A program made the position numbers and the translations under genes. This document shows, piece by piece, positions 17,427 to 26,230 of a DNA stretch of 64,000 bases; position 1 is the stretch's first letter; the number at the start of each line of letters is the position of its first letter. The stretch is from Streptomyces sp. NBC_00358. Its GTDB lineage: Bacteria; Actinomycetota; Actinomycetes; Streptomycetales; Streptomycetaceae. The notes beneath the pieces were generated by a model. That model was given only the letters and a program-made list of their open reading frames with translations, was not told where the DNA came from and made no database searches. Location of the stretch: assembly GCF_036099295.1 (NCBI RefSeq), contig NZ_CP107976.1, forward strand, positions 9,114,001 to 9,178,000. The letters are read 5' to 3'.

Positions 17427-18023
17427 TTATGGCTCGGGTGAGGGCTGGGCGGCCTGGGGAAAGCCCAACTCGTCCAGCAGCGCGCGGAAGAGGTCCTCAG
17501 CGAAGATCTCCCGCGAGCGCAGTAGTTCTTCGATGCGGGGCTGCTGCGCTGTGGCTGGGATGCCAGCCGATGCAGCCCAAACGAGGGCGCCTTCAGCGTC
17601 GGCAGGAACATTCACGTCGAGCTCCGCGCGCTTGTGCCTCACCGCCTCGTTGAACGCGGGTGTACCCACCCACAGGCTCACGTCGTCCAGATCCTCCGGT
17701 TGCTCCGTGAGGAGTGCCGCAGCGATATCCAGGTTGAGCCACGCCTGCCAACGCTGCCCATTGGTTCCCAGCCCGGTCACGAGGGCGATGTCACTGTCGG
17801 AGACGTCTGCGACGCAGGCCGGTGCACCGGTCCATCCGACCAGGGGAGACAGGCAGTCGTCCTCCCATAGTCCGTGATCGAACTGGAGGGTCTGCCAACC
17901 GCCCGGTCGGGGCGACCATGAATGCACAGTGTCCTTCAGCTCCTGATGGATACTGTCGAACACGGGTGCTTCCAGCAGCGGACGCTTGCTACGGGCAAAG
18001 ACCAGGTGACCCGAAAATCCCAC
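17427..18023 (-). CDS. Hypothetical protein
   Basis: A 198-residue soluble acidic protein (MGFSGHLVFARSKRPLLEAP onward) with several Trp residues (GGWQTLQFD, RWQAWLNLD, LVWAASAG). The GTG at 18023 is chosen for an excellent AAGGAGGAGG five to ten bases upstream. No signal peptide, no recognised catalytic motif. It resembles uncharacterised Streptomyces proteins but I cannot name a family. Flanked by the terminator at 17301 and an IS5 relic upstream. Confidence 0.7.
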   Translation of the reverse strand: MGFSGHLVFARSKRPLLEAPVFDSIHQELKDTVHSWSPRPGGWQTLQFDHGLWEDDCLSPLVGWTGAPACVADVSDSDIALVTGLGTNGQRWQAWLNLDIAAALLTEQPEDLDDVSLWVGTPAFNEAVRHKRAELDVNVPADAEGALVWAASAGIPATAQQPRIEELLRSREIFAEDLFRALLDELGFPQAAQPSPEP

Positions 18024-18122
18024 GGGACCTCCTCCTTGGAGACGTTGCGCGCACCTTATGCGTTGCCACCGACACAGCAAGCTTGAGCTGGCTCAGCTGT
18101 TGAGCGGTGATAGTCCCCGGCC

Positions 18123-18235
18123 CGTCGCCGGTCACCACCCTGCGGGCGTTTCACCTCCGTCGGCGGCATCACCCGCCGGAACAGCACCCACAACTCGTCC
18201 GGCACCAACCGCTCAACCAGGTCCGTCGTGCATGG
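18123..18235 (-). pseudogene. N-terminal relic of an IS5-family transposase
   Basis: The minus strand reads LVERLVPDELWVLFRRVMPP then TEVKRPQGGDRRR, the usual start of an IS5-type transposase (LVPDELWxLFxRVxP...RPQGGGRRR). The frame ends soon after and the catalytic core is missing. Confidence 0.7.
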
Positions 18236-18427
18236 TTCAACGAACCATCACACCGCAAGAAGCAGCGTCTTGAGCGCGTACGCGGATGATCTGGCCGTAC
18301 GGCGACCGTGGCCGCCCCTGTTGGCTGGTGAGGAGTCGGGCAACGCGGGGCATTGCCTTGGTTCGTGCGCGGTCGAGTACGCGGCCGCGTGACTGAAGCG
18401 TTGCTCCTGCGCATCGCAGGTCCGGCT

Positions 18428-19285
18428 TCAACTGTGAGCGGCCGGTTCGGCCGTCAGGTCGGCGAAGTCCCCGAGCATGTGTGAGGTGTGCGCCTGTCGG
18501 CCCGTGACGAGTTGGAAGTTACGCGCTGCCGCATGGACCAGCATGCTCCCGCCCTGCAGCACCGGGCACCCCAGGGCCCGTGCCGCCGGCGCGAGCGATC
18601 CGGGGCCAGGGTGGTGGTCAAGGTCGCAGATCCACAGGTCGCTGCGCAGCGACTCGGTGAGCACCTGGGCCAACCGGTCGGATTCCTCCGTGAGTGGGAG
18701 GGCGTTGACGAGTCCGTCGGCCTGCTTGAGGTGATGGTCGAGAACCTCGGCCGGATGGGCTGTGGCGGGACGGTGCGCCGTATGCCGGTTCACGGCCTCG
18801 GCCAGGGCTGAGGCCAGGGCCGGGTCGGTGTCGATCAGGGTCAGATGTTCCACGCCGCGCTCGGCGAGTGCGTGGGCGACCGACACGCCGGCACCTGTCG
18901 CGCCGACCTGCACGACCCGGGAGAGAGCAGCGCCAGGCAGGCTCCGCGCGAGGGCGGCGGTGAAGGCTTCCATGCCGGTGTCGTGGCCGGTGGCCCGGCC
19001 GTCCGCGCCGTAGACGACCGCGGTGACCGTGCCCGTTCTGGCGGCTGCCCGGGACAGTCCGTCCAGGGCCTCCACCGGGTGATCGATGGAGGCGGCCACG
19101 CCGAGTCCCGAGAACCCGAAGACCCTGCAGTCGTCCAGCAGCGTGCCGAAGTCCCGCTGGCAGTCCAGGTGCCGGCACAGGTAGCGCAGGTGGTGGCGTT
19201 CGGCTTCGCGGCGGTGGAGTTCGGAGCTGACCGAGAACTCGGCCTCCGGCGCAATCAACCCGACCAGGTACGAGTGCTGGTTCAT
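18428..19285 (-). CDS. Shikimate dehydrogenase-like protein with lost active-site residues
   Basis: A 285-residue homologue of shikimate/quinate dehydrogenase, clearly paralogous to the gene at 40072. The Rossmann region (QVGATGAGVSVAHALAERGV) is retained. However the substrate motif SLSP is SVSS, the NITHPCK segment with catalytic Lys is GVAASIDHP (no Lys), the conserved Asn of AVNS is Thr88, and the catalytic Asp of GHNTD is Gly104 (GHDTG). It probably does not oxidise shikimate; a sensing or divergent role is possible. A 21-bp operator (19303-19323) shared with the paralogue lies 17 bases before the ATG. GGAG precedes the start. Confidence 0.85.
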   Translation of the reverse strand: MNQHSYLVGLIAPEAEFSVSSELHRREAERHHLRYLCRHLDCQRDFGTLLDDCRVFGFSGLGVAASIDHPVEALDGLSRAAARTGTVTAVVYGADGRATGHDTGMEAFTAALARSLPGAALSRVVQVGATGAGVSVAHALAERGVEHLTLIDTDPALASALAEAVNRHTAHRPATAHPAEVLDHHLKQADGLVNALPLTEESDRLAQVLTESLRSDLWICDLDHHPGPGSLAPAARALGCPVLQGGSMLVHAAARNFQLVTGRQAHTSHMLGDFADLTAEPAAHS

Positions 19286-19302
19286 CCGGACTCCACACGA
19301 GT

Positions 19303-19323
19303 AATGTACGAACTGGTTCGTTA
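19303..19323. promoter_or_regulatory. Shared operator, site A
   Basis: ACGAAC-TG-GTTCGT (19308-19321) is a perfect palindrome inside a 21-bp block matching 19 of 21 bases with site B (40028-40048), in the same orientation relative to the downstream shikimate dehydrogenase-type gene. Candidate binders are the TetR regulator (39253-39918) or the IclR regulator (27941-28708). Confidence 0.72.
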
Positions 19324-19417
19324 TCCATATCAGGGATCGGCGCGCTGCGGGAAGTGGCAAGGATGCTCCGACCGCGCCCAGGACACGTCGCGCCTCCGGG
19401 GCGGGCGAGGGGGTCAC

Positions 19418-19771
19418 ACGGGCACGGCCGTCTCGCCGGACCGGTTACTTCATCCACCGGTTCCTGTCCCCGGTGACCGTTCGATGACCGTGAGCACCGG
19501 GGTCCGCAGGTCCGTCGGATGCCGTAAGTACCTCGCGCCGCGTGCGGTCCGCGTCCCGGGGGAGAGCGCCGCCGGTGACCTGGCACGGCACCGGAGACGG
19601 AGCGACCGGCTGGTGTCCGCTGACGGCCGGGTGGGTGGTGCGCCCTCCGTGGTTGAGTGCCATGCAGATGAGAGTGCCGTGGAGGTGGACGGCGTGGGCC
19701 AGGGCCCTCAGCCCGGGCACGTGGCGGTCGTCGGCCAGGGCGAGTTGGCGGTGTGTCGGTCTTGGCGGTAT
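19418..19771. other. No supported gene
   Basis: About 350 bases between site A and the end of the ABC ATPase gene. A 91-codon minus-strand frame (19445-19720) is open but His/Pro/Arg-rich and unlike a folded protein. Likely untranslated or promoter DNA. Confidence 0.45.
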
Positions 19772-20506
19772 TCAAAGCCCCAGGTACACCTCCCGCACCC
19801 GCGGGTCGTGGCTGAGCTGTGCGGAGGTGCCGCGCATGGCGACCCGACCGTTCTCCATCACGATGCAGTGACTGGTCACCCCGAAGGTGAGCTTGGCGTT
19901 CTGCTCCACCAGGAGCAGGCTCAGTCCTTCCTCGCGCAGCCGCAACAGCACGTCGAGGATGTTGCCGACGAGCTTCGGCGACAGGCCCATGGACGGTTCG
20001 TCCAGCACCAGCAGGCGCGGCCGGGTCATCAGGGCGCGGCCGATGGCGAGCATCTGCTGCTGGCCGCCGGACAGCGCCCCTGCCATCCGCTCGCGCATCT
20101 CCTTCAGCACGGGGAAGAGGGCGTAGATCTCCTCGAGTTGCTGGTGGGTGTCCTTGTCCCAGGCGCGGGAGTAGGCGCCCAGGAGGAGATTCTTCTCGAC
20201 GGGCAGCCCCGGGAAGACGTGCCGGCCCTCGGGGACGTAGCCGATGCCGTGGCGGACCATGTCGCGGGCCTTGACCCGGGTGAGGTCCTTGTCGCCGAGA
20301 CGGATGCTGCCGCTGCTGCGCGGCACCAGGCCCATGAGCGCCTTGAGGGTGGAGGTCTTGCCGGCGCCGTTGGCGCCGATGATGCCGACGGACTGGCCGG
20401 GCTCCACGGTGAAGTCGATGGAGCTGACGGCTTGGACCCCGCTGTAGTGCACGCTCAGTTCCTGCACACTCAGGCACTCTGCGGTGGTGCCGGGGATGAC
20501 CTTCAC
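19772..20506 (-). CDS. livF: Branched-chain-type ABC transporter ATPase (LivF-like)
   Basis: A 244-residue ATPase of the hydrophobic/branched-chain amino acid family. Walker A is GANGAGKTS, signature ALSGGQQQMLAIGRAL, Walker B LLVLDEPSMGLSP, with the LivF-type VEQNAKLTFGV ending. The GTG at 20506 overlaps the stop of the upstream fused gene by four bases (GTGA), with AAGGAGG upstream, so it is translationally coupled. With the fused LivM-LivG, LivH and binding protein it completes an importer, probably for an aromatic or aliphatic acid used by the nearby enzymes. Confidence 0.9.
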   Translation of the reverse strand: MKVIPGTTAECLSVQELSVHYSGVQAVSSIDFTVEPGQSVGIIGANGAGKTSTLKALMGLVPRSSGSIRLGDKDLTRVKARDMVRHGIGYVPEGRHVFPGLPVEKNLLLGAYSRAWDKDTHQQLEEIYALFPVLKEMRERMAGALSGGQQQMLAIGRALMTRPRLLVLDEPSMGLSPKLVGNILDVLLRLREEGLSLLLVEQNAKLTFGVTSHCIVMENGRVAMRGTSAQLSHDPRVREVYLGL

Positions 20507-22335
20507 GAGGTCGCCTCCTTCGCACGGTCGGCCTGGTCGGCCTCGGGAGTGTCCATGCCGAGCTCGGCCAGGTCGGACTCGCCGAGGTAGGCCTCGATGA
20601 CCTCCGGTGCGGTCACGACCTGCTGAGGAGTGCCCTCCGCGATGACGTTCCCGCTGGACAGGACGGTGACCACCTCGCACAGCGACATCACCAGTCCCAT
20701 GTTGTGCTCGATGAGGATCACGGTGGTGCCGCTGTCCCTGATCGAGCGGACGATGCGGATGAGCTGCTGCACCTCCTCGCCGTTGAGACCGGCGGCCGGT
20801 TCGTCGAGCAGCAGCAGCCGGGGCCGGGCCGCCATGGCGCGGGCGATCTCGATGCGGCGCTGGATGCCGTACGGCAGTGCCGTGGGGTCGGCGTCCGCGA
20901 AGTCCGCGAGACCGAAGCGGTCGAGGACTTCGGCAGCCTGTGCCCGCAACCGACGTTCGTGCGCCCACACTCCGGGCTGCCACACGGCGTACTGCCAGAT
21001 CGATCGGGTGCGGCTGCGGTCGAGCGCGACGAGGATGTTCTCGCGGACGGTCAGCTGCCCGAACAGGCGCAGGTTCTGGAAGGTACGGGACAGCCCGGCC
21101 AGCGACAGGACGTAGGGCCGGGTGGTGGTGGTGTCGCCGCCGGCAAAGCGGACCGTGCCCGCGGTCGCCCGGTAGAAGCCGCTGATCACGTTGAACAGGG
21201 TCGTCTTTCCGGAGCCGTTGGGACCGACGATCCCTCGGATCTCGCCGTCGTTCACGGCAAAGGACACCTCATCGAGCGCTCGCAGTCCGCGGAACTGCTT
21301 GGTGACGCCTTCCACTGCCAGCAGCACGCCCGCGGTGTCGGAACGCTCGATGGGGGAGTAGGGGGTGAAGGGCCGCAGTTCGGCGCGGACGGACTCCCGG
21401 CCGCGCCGACGCTCGTACACGCCGCGCAGCCGCGCCGGGATGCCGGCGAGACCGGTCGGCGCGAACACGACCATGAGGACGACCACGATGCCGTAGCCGA
21501 GTTGGGCGTAGGTGGAGAAGTCCGACAGCCATTCCCGGACCAGGGTCAGTCCGATGGCTCCGACCACACAGCCCACCAGGGACCGGCGGCCGCCGATGAT
21601 GACCATCGCCAGCAGGATGAACATGTTCCCGATGGAGAACGTCTCCGGTGCGACGTAGCGGATGAGGCCCGAATAGAGGACTCCGGCGAGGCCGCCGTAG
21701 AAACTGGCCAGGAGGAAGGCTGTCATCCGCAGCAATGGGATCTCCGCACCCATCGCCCCGGCCGCCAGGGAGTCGTCGCGCATGGCGCGCAGACGACGGC
21801 CTAGCGAGGTTCGGACGACGAAGAGGCCGAAGACGAGCGCGAGGCCGAAGACCACGGCTTCCAGGTAGTAGTAGAGGTACTCACTGGACAGATCGATGCC
21901 CGGCAGCGTGGGGCCGGGTACACCGGAGATGCCGTCGGCGCCGCCGGAGATGTGGGCGTTGGTGATCCAGTTGATGAATCCCAGGGCGAGACCGAGGGTC
22001 ACGATCCCCAGATAGTGCGACTGCATCCGCAGGGCTGGGATGCCGACGAACAGACCGGTGACGACGGTGGCCAGGACGGCGAGCAGGGCCGCGGCCCAGA
22101 AGCCGTACCCGTAGTGGGTGGTGAGGATGGCCACCGTGTAGGCGCCGACGCCGAAGAACGCGACCTGGGCGAGGTTGATCTGGCCGGAGATGCCCATCGC
22201 CAGGCCCATCCCGATCGCCAGCAGGGCGTAGAGGAGGGCGATGTCCACGACGTGGATGGTGTAGCTCCCCAGACCGTAGGGGAGTACCCAGGCGGCGACG
22301 ATGATCGCGCCTGTCGTGCCGATGCGGGTCTTCAT
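20503..22335 (-). CDS. Fused ABC permease-ATPase (LivM-LivG)
   Basis: A 610-residue fusion. Residues about 1-310 form the LivM permease (around nine membrane helices, with GQINLAQVAFFGVGAYT). Residues about 335-590 form the LivG ATPase: Walker A GPNGSGKTT, a LivG-type IQRRIEIARAM region in place of a strict signature, Walker B LLLLDEPAAGLNGEE, and IEHNMGLVMSLC. The short linker is arginine-rich. Both halves look complete, so this is a genuine fusion. The start overlaps the livH stop by four bases (ATGA). Confidence 0.92.
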   Translation of the reverse strand: MKTRIGTTGAIIVAAWVLPYGLGSYTIHVVDIALLYALLAIGMGLAMGISGQINLAQVAFFGVGAYTVAILTTHYGYGFWAAALLAVLATVVTGLFVGIPALRMQSHYLGIVTLGLALGFINWITNAHISGGADGISGVPGPTLPGIDLSSEYLYYYLEAVVFGLALVFGLFVVRTSLGRRLRAMRDDSLAAGAMGAEIPLLRMTAFLLASFYGGLAGVLYSGLIRYVAPETFSIGNMFILLAMVIIGGRRSLVGCVVGAIGLTLVREWLSDFSTYAQLGYGIVVVLMVVFAPTGLAGIPARLRGVYERRRGRESVRAELRPFTPYSPIERSDTAGVLLAVEGVTKQFRGLRALDEVSFAVNDGEIRGIVGPNGSGKTTLFNVISGFYRATAGTVRFAGGDTTTTRPYVLSLAGLSRTFQNLRLFGQLTVRENILVALDRSRTRSIWQYAVWQPGVWAHERRLRAQAAEVLDRFGLADFADADPTALPYGIQRRIEIARAMAARPRLLLLDEPAAGLNGEEVQQLIRIVRSIRDSGTTVILIEHNMGLVMSLCEVVTVLSSGNVIAEGTPQQVVTAPEVIEAYLGESDLAELGMDTPEADQADRAKEATS

Positions 22336-23201
22336 GCGCGGCTGACCGTCCTCTCGCCGAAGATCCCCGTGGGCCGGATCATGATCGCCACGGTGAAGAC
22401 CAGGAACGTGACCAGGACCGAGTAGCCCTGGAAGTGGCCGGCCGCGTAGGAGTCGAGGACGCCGATCGCGATGCCGCCCACCACTGCCCCTTGGATCGAG
22501 CCGAAACCGCCGAGCATCGCCGCGGCGAAGCCCTTGATGCCCAGCGCCCCGCCGAGGGATGCGTCGACGTAGAGCATGGGGCCGACCAGGCCGCCCGCGA
22601 GGGCGGCCAGTCCGGCTCCGATGGCGAAGGCCAGGGCGTTGCTGCGGCCCACGTCGATTCCTACGGCGGTGGCCGCCTCGTGGTCCATCGCGACCGCCTG
22701 CATGGCCGCGCCGCGCTTGGTGCGTGACAGGAAGAGGGCCAGGGCGACGACGGCAATCGCGGCGACGGCCATGACCAGCAGGTCGTAGGTGCGTACTCGG
22801 ATGCCGAGGATGTTCAGGGGTGCGGAGTGGAGGGGTGAGGGGACGGCGCGGCCGGTGGTGCCCCAGATGAGGACGGCGACCGCCTGGAGCACGATGCCGA
22901 AGCCGATCGTGCCGATCAGCATCAGGTCGAAGTCCTTGTTCTCCAGCGGGCGCAGAACCCGCTCGATGACCAGGCCGATGGCTCCGGTGACCACGATGGC
23001 GGTCACCATGGCCACGGCGAAGGGGAGTTTCGACGTCAGGTAGAACGTGGACGCGGCGTATGCGCCGATCATGGCGATGTCCGCGTGCGCGAAGTTGACC
23101 AGGCCCATCGTGCGGTAGACGAGGGAGAAGCCCATCGCGACCAGGGCGTACACGGCCCCGAGACTCAGACCGCTGACGAGCGTTTGCAGGGTGTCTTGCA
23201 C
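22332..23201 (-). CDS. livH: Branched-chain-type ABC permease (LivH-like)
   Basis: A 289-residue integral membrane permease with about eight helices. The LivH signature GLSLGAVYALVAMGFSLVYR opens the protein, and AAAMLGGFGSIQGAVVGG is the conserved inner motif. GTG start with AGGGAC upstream, eight bases after the binding-protein gene. The stop overlaps the next gene's ATG. Confidence 0.9.
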   Translation of the reverse strand: MQDTLQTLVSGLSLGAVYALVAMGFSLVYRTMGLVNFAHADIAMIGAYAASTFYLTSKLPFAVAMVTAIVVTGAIGLVIERVLRPLENKDFDLMLIGTIGFGIVLQAVAVLIWGTTGRAVPSPLHSAPLNILGIRVRTYDLLVMAVAAIAVVALALFLSRTKRGAAMQAVAMDHEAATAVGIDVGRSNALAFAIGAGLAALAGGLVGPMLYVDASLGGALGIKGFAAAMLGGFGSIQGAVVGGIAIGVLDSYAAGHFQGYSVLVTFLVFTVAIMIRPTGIFGERTVSRA

Positions 23202-23209
23202 GTTGTCCC

Positions 23210-24370
23210 TCAGTTCTGCGCGACGAGCGCGCCGGACTTGATGACTCCGATGCTGGTCCTGGTGATGCCGACGCCGTCGGCGCCGTACTGGAACTGCCCG
23301 AGCAGGCCGTCGTACCGGGTCGCGCGGATCGCGTCGGCGAGCTTCTTGCCGGTCGCCACCTTGCTGTTCTTCAGCGCGGTGAGCAGGATGCTGGTGCCGT
23401 CGTAGGCCTTGGCTCCGTGCAGTTCGGCGTCCTCGCCGTAGGCGGCCTTGTAGGCGGCGGCGAACTTCTGTGCCGCCGGGCTGACGTCGTTGCCGAGGTA
23501 GGGAGAGCTGACGATGGTGCCCTCCGCCGCCTCCTTGCCGGCGGTCTCCGTGAAGACCGGGGTGCCCTGCGGGGCGGCGCCCGCGAACGGCACGGTGATG
23601 CCCAGGTCGCGGGCCTGCTTGACGATGAGGCCGGCCTCGACCTCTTCCGAGCCGATGAACACCACCTGCGGCTTCTTCGCGCGGATCTTGGTGAGGGCGG
23701 CGCTGAATTCCTTCTGGTCGGTGGTGACGACCTGATCGGTGACCGGGGTGACGCCGAGGTCCTTGACGGCCTTGGTGAAGGCGTCGTGCTCACCGGTGCC
23801 GTAGGAGCCGTTGTTCGTGATCATCGCGATCTTCTTGTAGCCCTTGTCCTGGATCAGGTGCTTCGTGAGCGTGCTGTCGTAGGTGGTGCTGGTCGGACCG
23901 TTGAGGAACAGGAACTCGCTCTTCAGGGCCACGAGTCCGTCGGACTGGCCGGAGGTGATGTTGGGTATCCCCGCCTGCTTCAGGACGGGCGCCATCGCGA
24001 TGGTGACGGCGCTCTCGGCGGTGCCGATCATCGCGATGTAGTGCTCGCTGGAGATCTTGCGGGCCAGGTTGGTGCCCGTGGTCGGGTCTCCCTGGTCGTC
24101 GAACGACTTCAGCTCGATCTTGCGGCCGTTGATGCCGCCCTTCTTGTTCCACTCGTCGACGGCGAGCTTGGCGCCCTTGTACTCCCAGCCGCCCAGAGAG
24201 GAGAGCTGGCCGCTGCGGGCGTCGACGACGGCGATCTTTATGGGGCCCGAGTCGGAGCTGCCGCTCTTGTCGGAGTCGCCGGGTGCGCTGCAGGCGGTGA
24301 GGGTCGCGGCCACGGCGATGGCGGCGGCGAACAGGGTGCGTGGGGCCGAAGGCTGGGAGATGCGGGACAT
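23210..24370 (-). CDS. ABC substrate-binding lipoprotein (Leu/Ile/Val-type)
   Basis: A 386-residue extracytoplasmic solute receptor with a lipoprotein signal (TLTAC, Cys27). The type I periplasmic-binding-protein fold shows in GPIKIAVVDARSGQLSSLGG, VDEWNKKGGINGRKIEL and the hinge segments GTAESAVTIAMAPVLKQAGI. Members of this group bind branched-chain amino acids, amides or aromatic acids; specificity is not readable by eye. ATG at 24370 with GAGGTG upstream. It lies about 110 bases after the ThDP-enzyme gene and leads the transporter genes. Confidence 0.9.
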   Translation of the reverse strand: MSRISQPSAPRTLFAAAIAVAATLTACSAPGDSDKSGSSDSGPIKIAVVDARSGQLSSLGGWEYKGAKLAVDEWNKKGGINGRKIELKSFDDQGDPTTGTNLARKISSEHYIAMIGTAESAVTIAMAPVLKQAGIPNITSGQSDGLVALKSEFLFLNGPTSTTYDSTLTKHLIQDKGYKKIAMITNNGSYGTGEHDAFTKAVKDLGVTPVTDQVVTTDQKEFSAALTKIRAKKPQVVFIGSEEVEAGLIVKQARDLGITVPFAGAAPQGTPVFTETAGKEAAEGTIVSSPYLGNDVSPAAQKFAAAYKAAYGEDAELHGAKAYDGTSILLTALKNSKVATGKKLADAIRATRYDGLLGQFQYGADGVGITRTSIGVIKSGALVAQN

Positions 24371-24478
24371 GATGGTCACCTCGTCGGTGTCGGTGGGTCG
24401 GGAGGCAGGGGTGGGGGAGGCGACGCGAACCCCGCCGACCCGTGATGCCGGGGCCGGCGGGCGTTGCACAGAGGGGGA

Positions 24479-26230
24479 TCAGAGGGTGTCGGCAGGGAAG
24501 CGGCCGGCGTAGATGTCCTTGATGTTCCAGTGACCCGGGGTGGGCACCGGTTCGTTGACCATGGGGACATCGAGGACTGCCGGGCGGCGGCGGGCGATGG
24601 CGTCGTCGAGCGCCTTGCGCAGGGCGCCGGGTGAGGTGACGGTGTAGCCGTCGGCGCCGCAGGACTCGCCGTACTGCGCGAAGTCCGGGCTGTAGGGCCG
24701 GCCTTCGGCGTCGGTGAACTCGCAGCCGTAGGAACGTCCGAAGGACGAGGACTGCAGGTCGGCGATGGTGCCGTGGGCGCGGTTGTTCATGACCACGAAG
24801 ATGACGGGCGCGCCTTGCTCGACCGCCATGGGTACCGCGGGCAGTTGGGCGCTCATGCCGCCGTCACCGATGAGGGCGACCACGACGCGCTCGGGCTGGG
24901 CGATCTGCACGCCGACGGCCGCGGCTGGCCCGAAGCCCATGGTGGAGGCGCCTCCCGGAGTGATGAAGCGGCCTTCCTCGGGCAGTTCGTAGCACTGCGC
25001 GACGCCGTTCTTGTTCCAGCCGACGTCGGTGACCAGGATCGCGTCGTTCGGCAGGGCCTCGCGCAGGTCGGTCAGGATGCGCTGGGGCCGCAGCGGGAAG
25101 TTGTCGCTGCGTCCGGCCTCGCGTGCCGCGTCGAACACACCGGTTCGCGCGGCAGCGATGCTCTCGCGCAGGCCCGGACGGGAGACGGGCGTGCTCCGGC
25201 GGGCCCGGACCGCCGCACCGATCTTCTCCAGGGCGAGTTCCACATCCGCCACGGCACCGATGTGCACGGGGTAGTTGCGGCCGATCTCGGCGGGGTCGAT
25301 GTCGATCTGCAGCAGCCGGCTCGGCGGGAAGTTCCAGGTGTACGTCGCGTCCCAGGAACTGGAGTCGGTCTCGGCGAAGCGGGTGGCCAGCGCCAGGACG
25401 ACGTCGGCGCCCTTGGTGCGTTCGTGGGTGCTCTCCAGTCCCCAGAAGCCGGGCATGCCCAGCAGCAGGGGGTGACGGTCGGAGACACTGCCCTTGCCCA
25501 TCAGGGAGTGGGCGAGCGGGATGTCGAGGTGCTCGGCGAGGGCCAGCAGTTCGGCGCGGGCCCGGGGGCCTCGCAGGCCGCCGCCGAAGTAGATCAGAGG
25601 CCGCTGGGCCTGCAGCAGTTCCTGGGCGATCCGGTCGGCGGTCGCCTCGTCCAGGCCGGGTCGGCCGAGGTGCCCGGGCAGCGGGTGGCCGTCGTCGTAG
25701 GGCGCGACCGGCCGGTTGAACAGGTCCATCGGAACATTGATCAGAACAGTCCCGGGTCGGCCGCTGACGGCGGTGAAGAAGGCTCGCTCGGTGACGCGCG
25801 GGATGTCCTGGACCCGCTGGACCTCCCAGGTGCGCTTGCAGAAGGGCCGGTAGATCGCGGTCTGGTCGGCGTCGGCATGGAGGTTGACCTCCTGATGCGG
25901 GTGCCGACCGTAGTAGTAGGAGGGGATGTCGCCGGTGATGACGACCAGTGGCACGGAGTCCAGGGCGGCCGTGGCGACGCCGGTGACGGCGTTCATCATG
26001 CCCGGCCCCACATGGGTGAGCAGCACTCCGGGGCGGCCGGTGGCCCGGGCGTAGCCGTCGGCCGCGTGGGCCGCGGCCTGTTCGTGCCGGGCGATCACGA
26101 ACTCGATCGAGCTCGGGCCGAGTGCGTCGAGCAGGGCGATGTTGGTGTGCCCGCAGGTGCCGAAGACGTACTCCACGCCGTAGGACTCGAGCTGTGCGAC
26201 GAGGGATTCGGCGGCGGTCACGGTGGTCAC
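24479..26230 (-). CDS. ThDP-dependent enzyme of the acetolactate synthase/benzoylformate decarboxylase superfamily
   Basis: A 583-residue three-domain ThDP enzyme. The catalytic Glu50 lies in IARHEQAAAHAADGYARATG, and the Mg/ThDP motif is GDGGMSAQLP...VVMNN. The substrate-side loop FGTCGHTN differs from acetolactate synthase and from benzoylformate decarboxylase (FGNPGSNE), so carboligase versus decarboxylase activity is open. The GTG start overlaps the aldehyde dehydrogenase stop (GTGA), a strong sign that the two proteins act in sequence: decarboxylation of a 2-oxo acid to an aldehyde, then oxidation. The substrate is inference. Confidence 0.85.
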   Translation of the reverse strand: MTTVTAAESLVAQLESYGVEYVFGTCGHTNIALLDALGPSSIEFVIARHEQAAAHAADGYARATGRPGVLLTHVGPGMMNAVTGVATAALDSVPLVVITGDIPSYYYGRHPHQEVNLHADADQTAIYRPFCKRTWEVQRVQDIPRVTERAFFTAVSGRPGTVLINVPMDLFNRPVAPYDDGHPLPGHLGRPGLDEATADRIAQELLQAQRPLIYFGGGLRGPRARAELLALAEHLDIPLAHSLMGKGSVSDRHPLLLGMPGFWGLESTHERTKGADVVLALATRFAETDSSSWDATYTWNFPPSRLLQIDIDPAEIGRNYPVHIGAVADVELALEKIGAAVRARRSTPVSRPGLRESIAAARTGVFDAAREAGRSDNFPLRPQRILTDLREALPNDAILVTDVGWNKNGVAQCYELPEEGRFITPGGASTMGFGPAAAVGVQIAQPERVVVALIGDGGMSAQLPAVPMAVEQGAPVIFVVMNNRAHGTIADLQSSSFGRSYGCEFTDAEGRPYSPDFAQYGESCGADGYTVTSPGALRKALDDAIARRRPAVLDVPMVNEPVPTPGHWNIKDIYAGRFPADTL

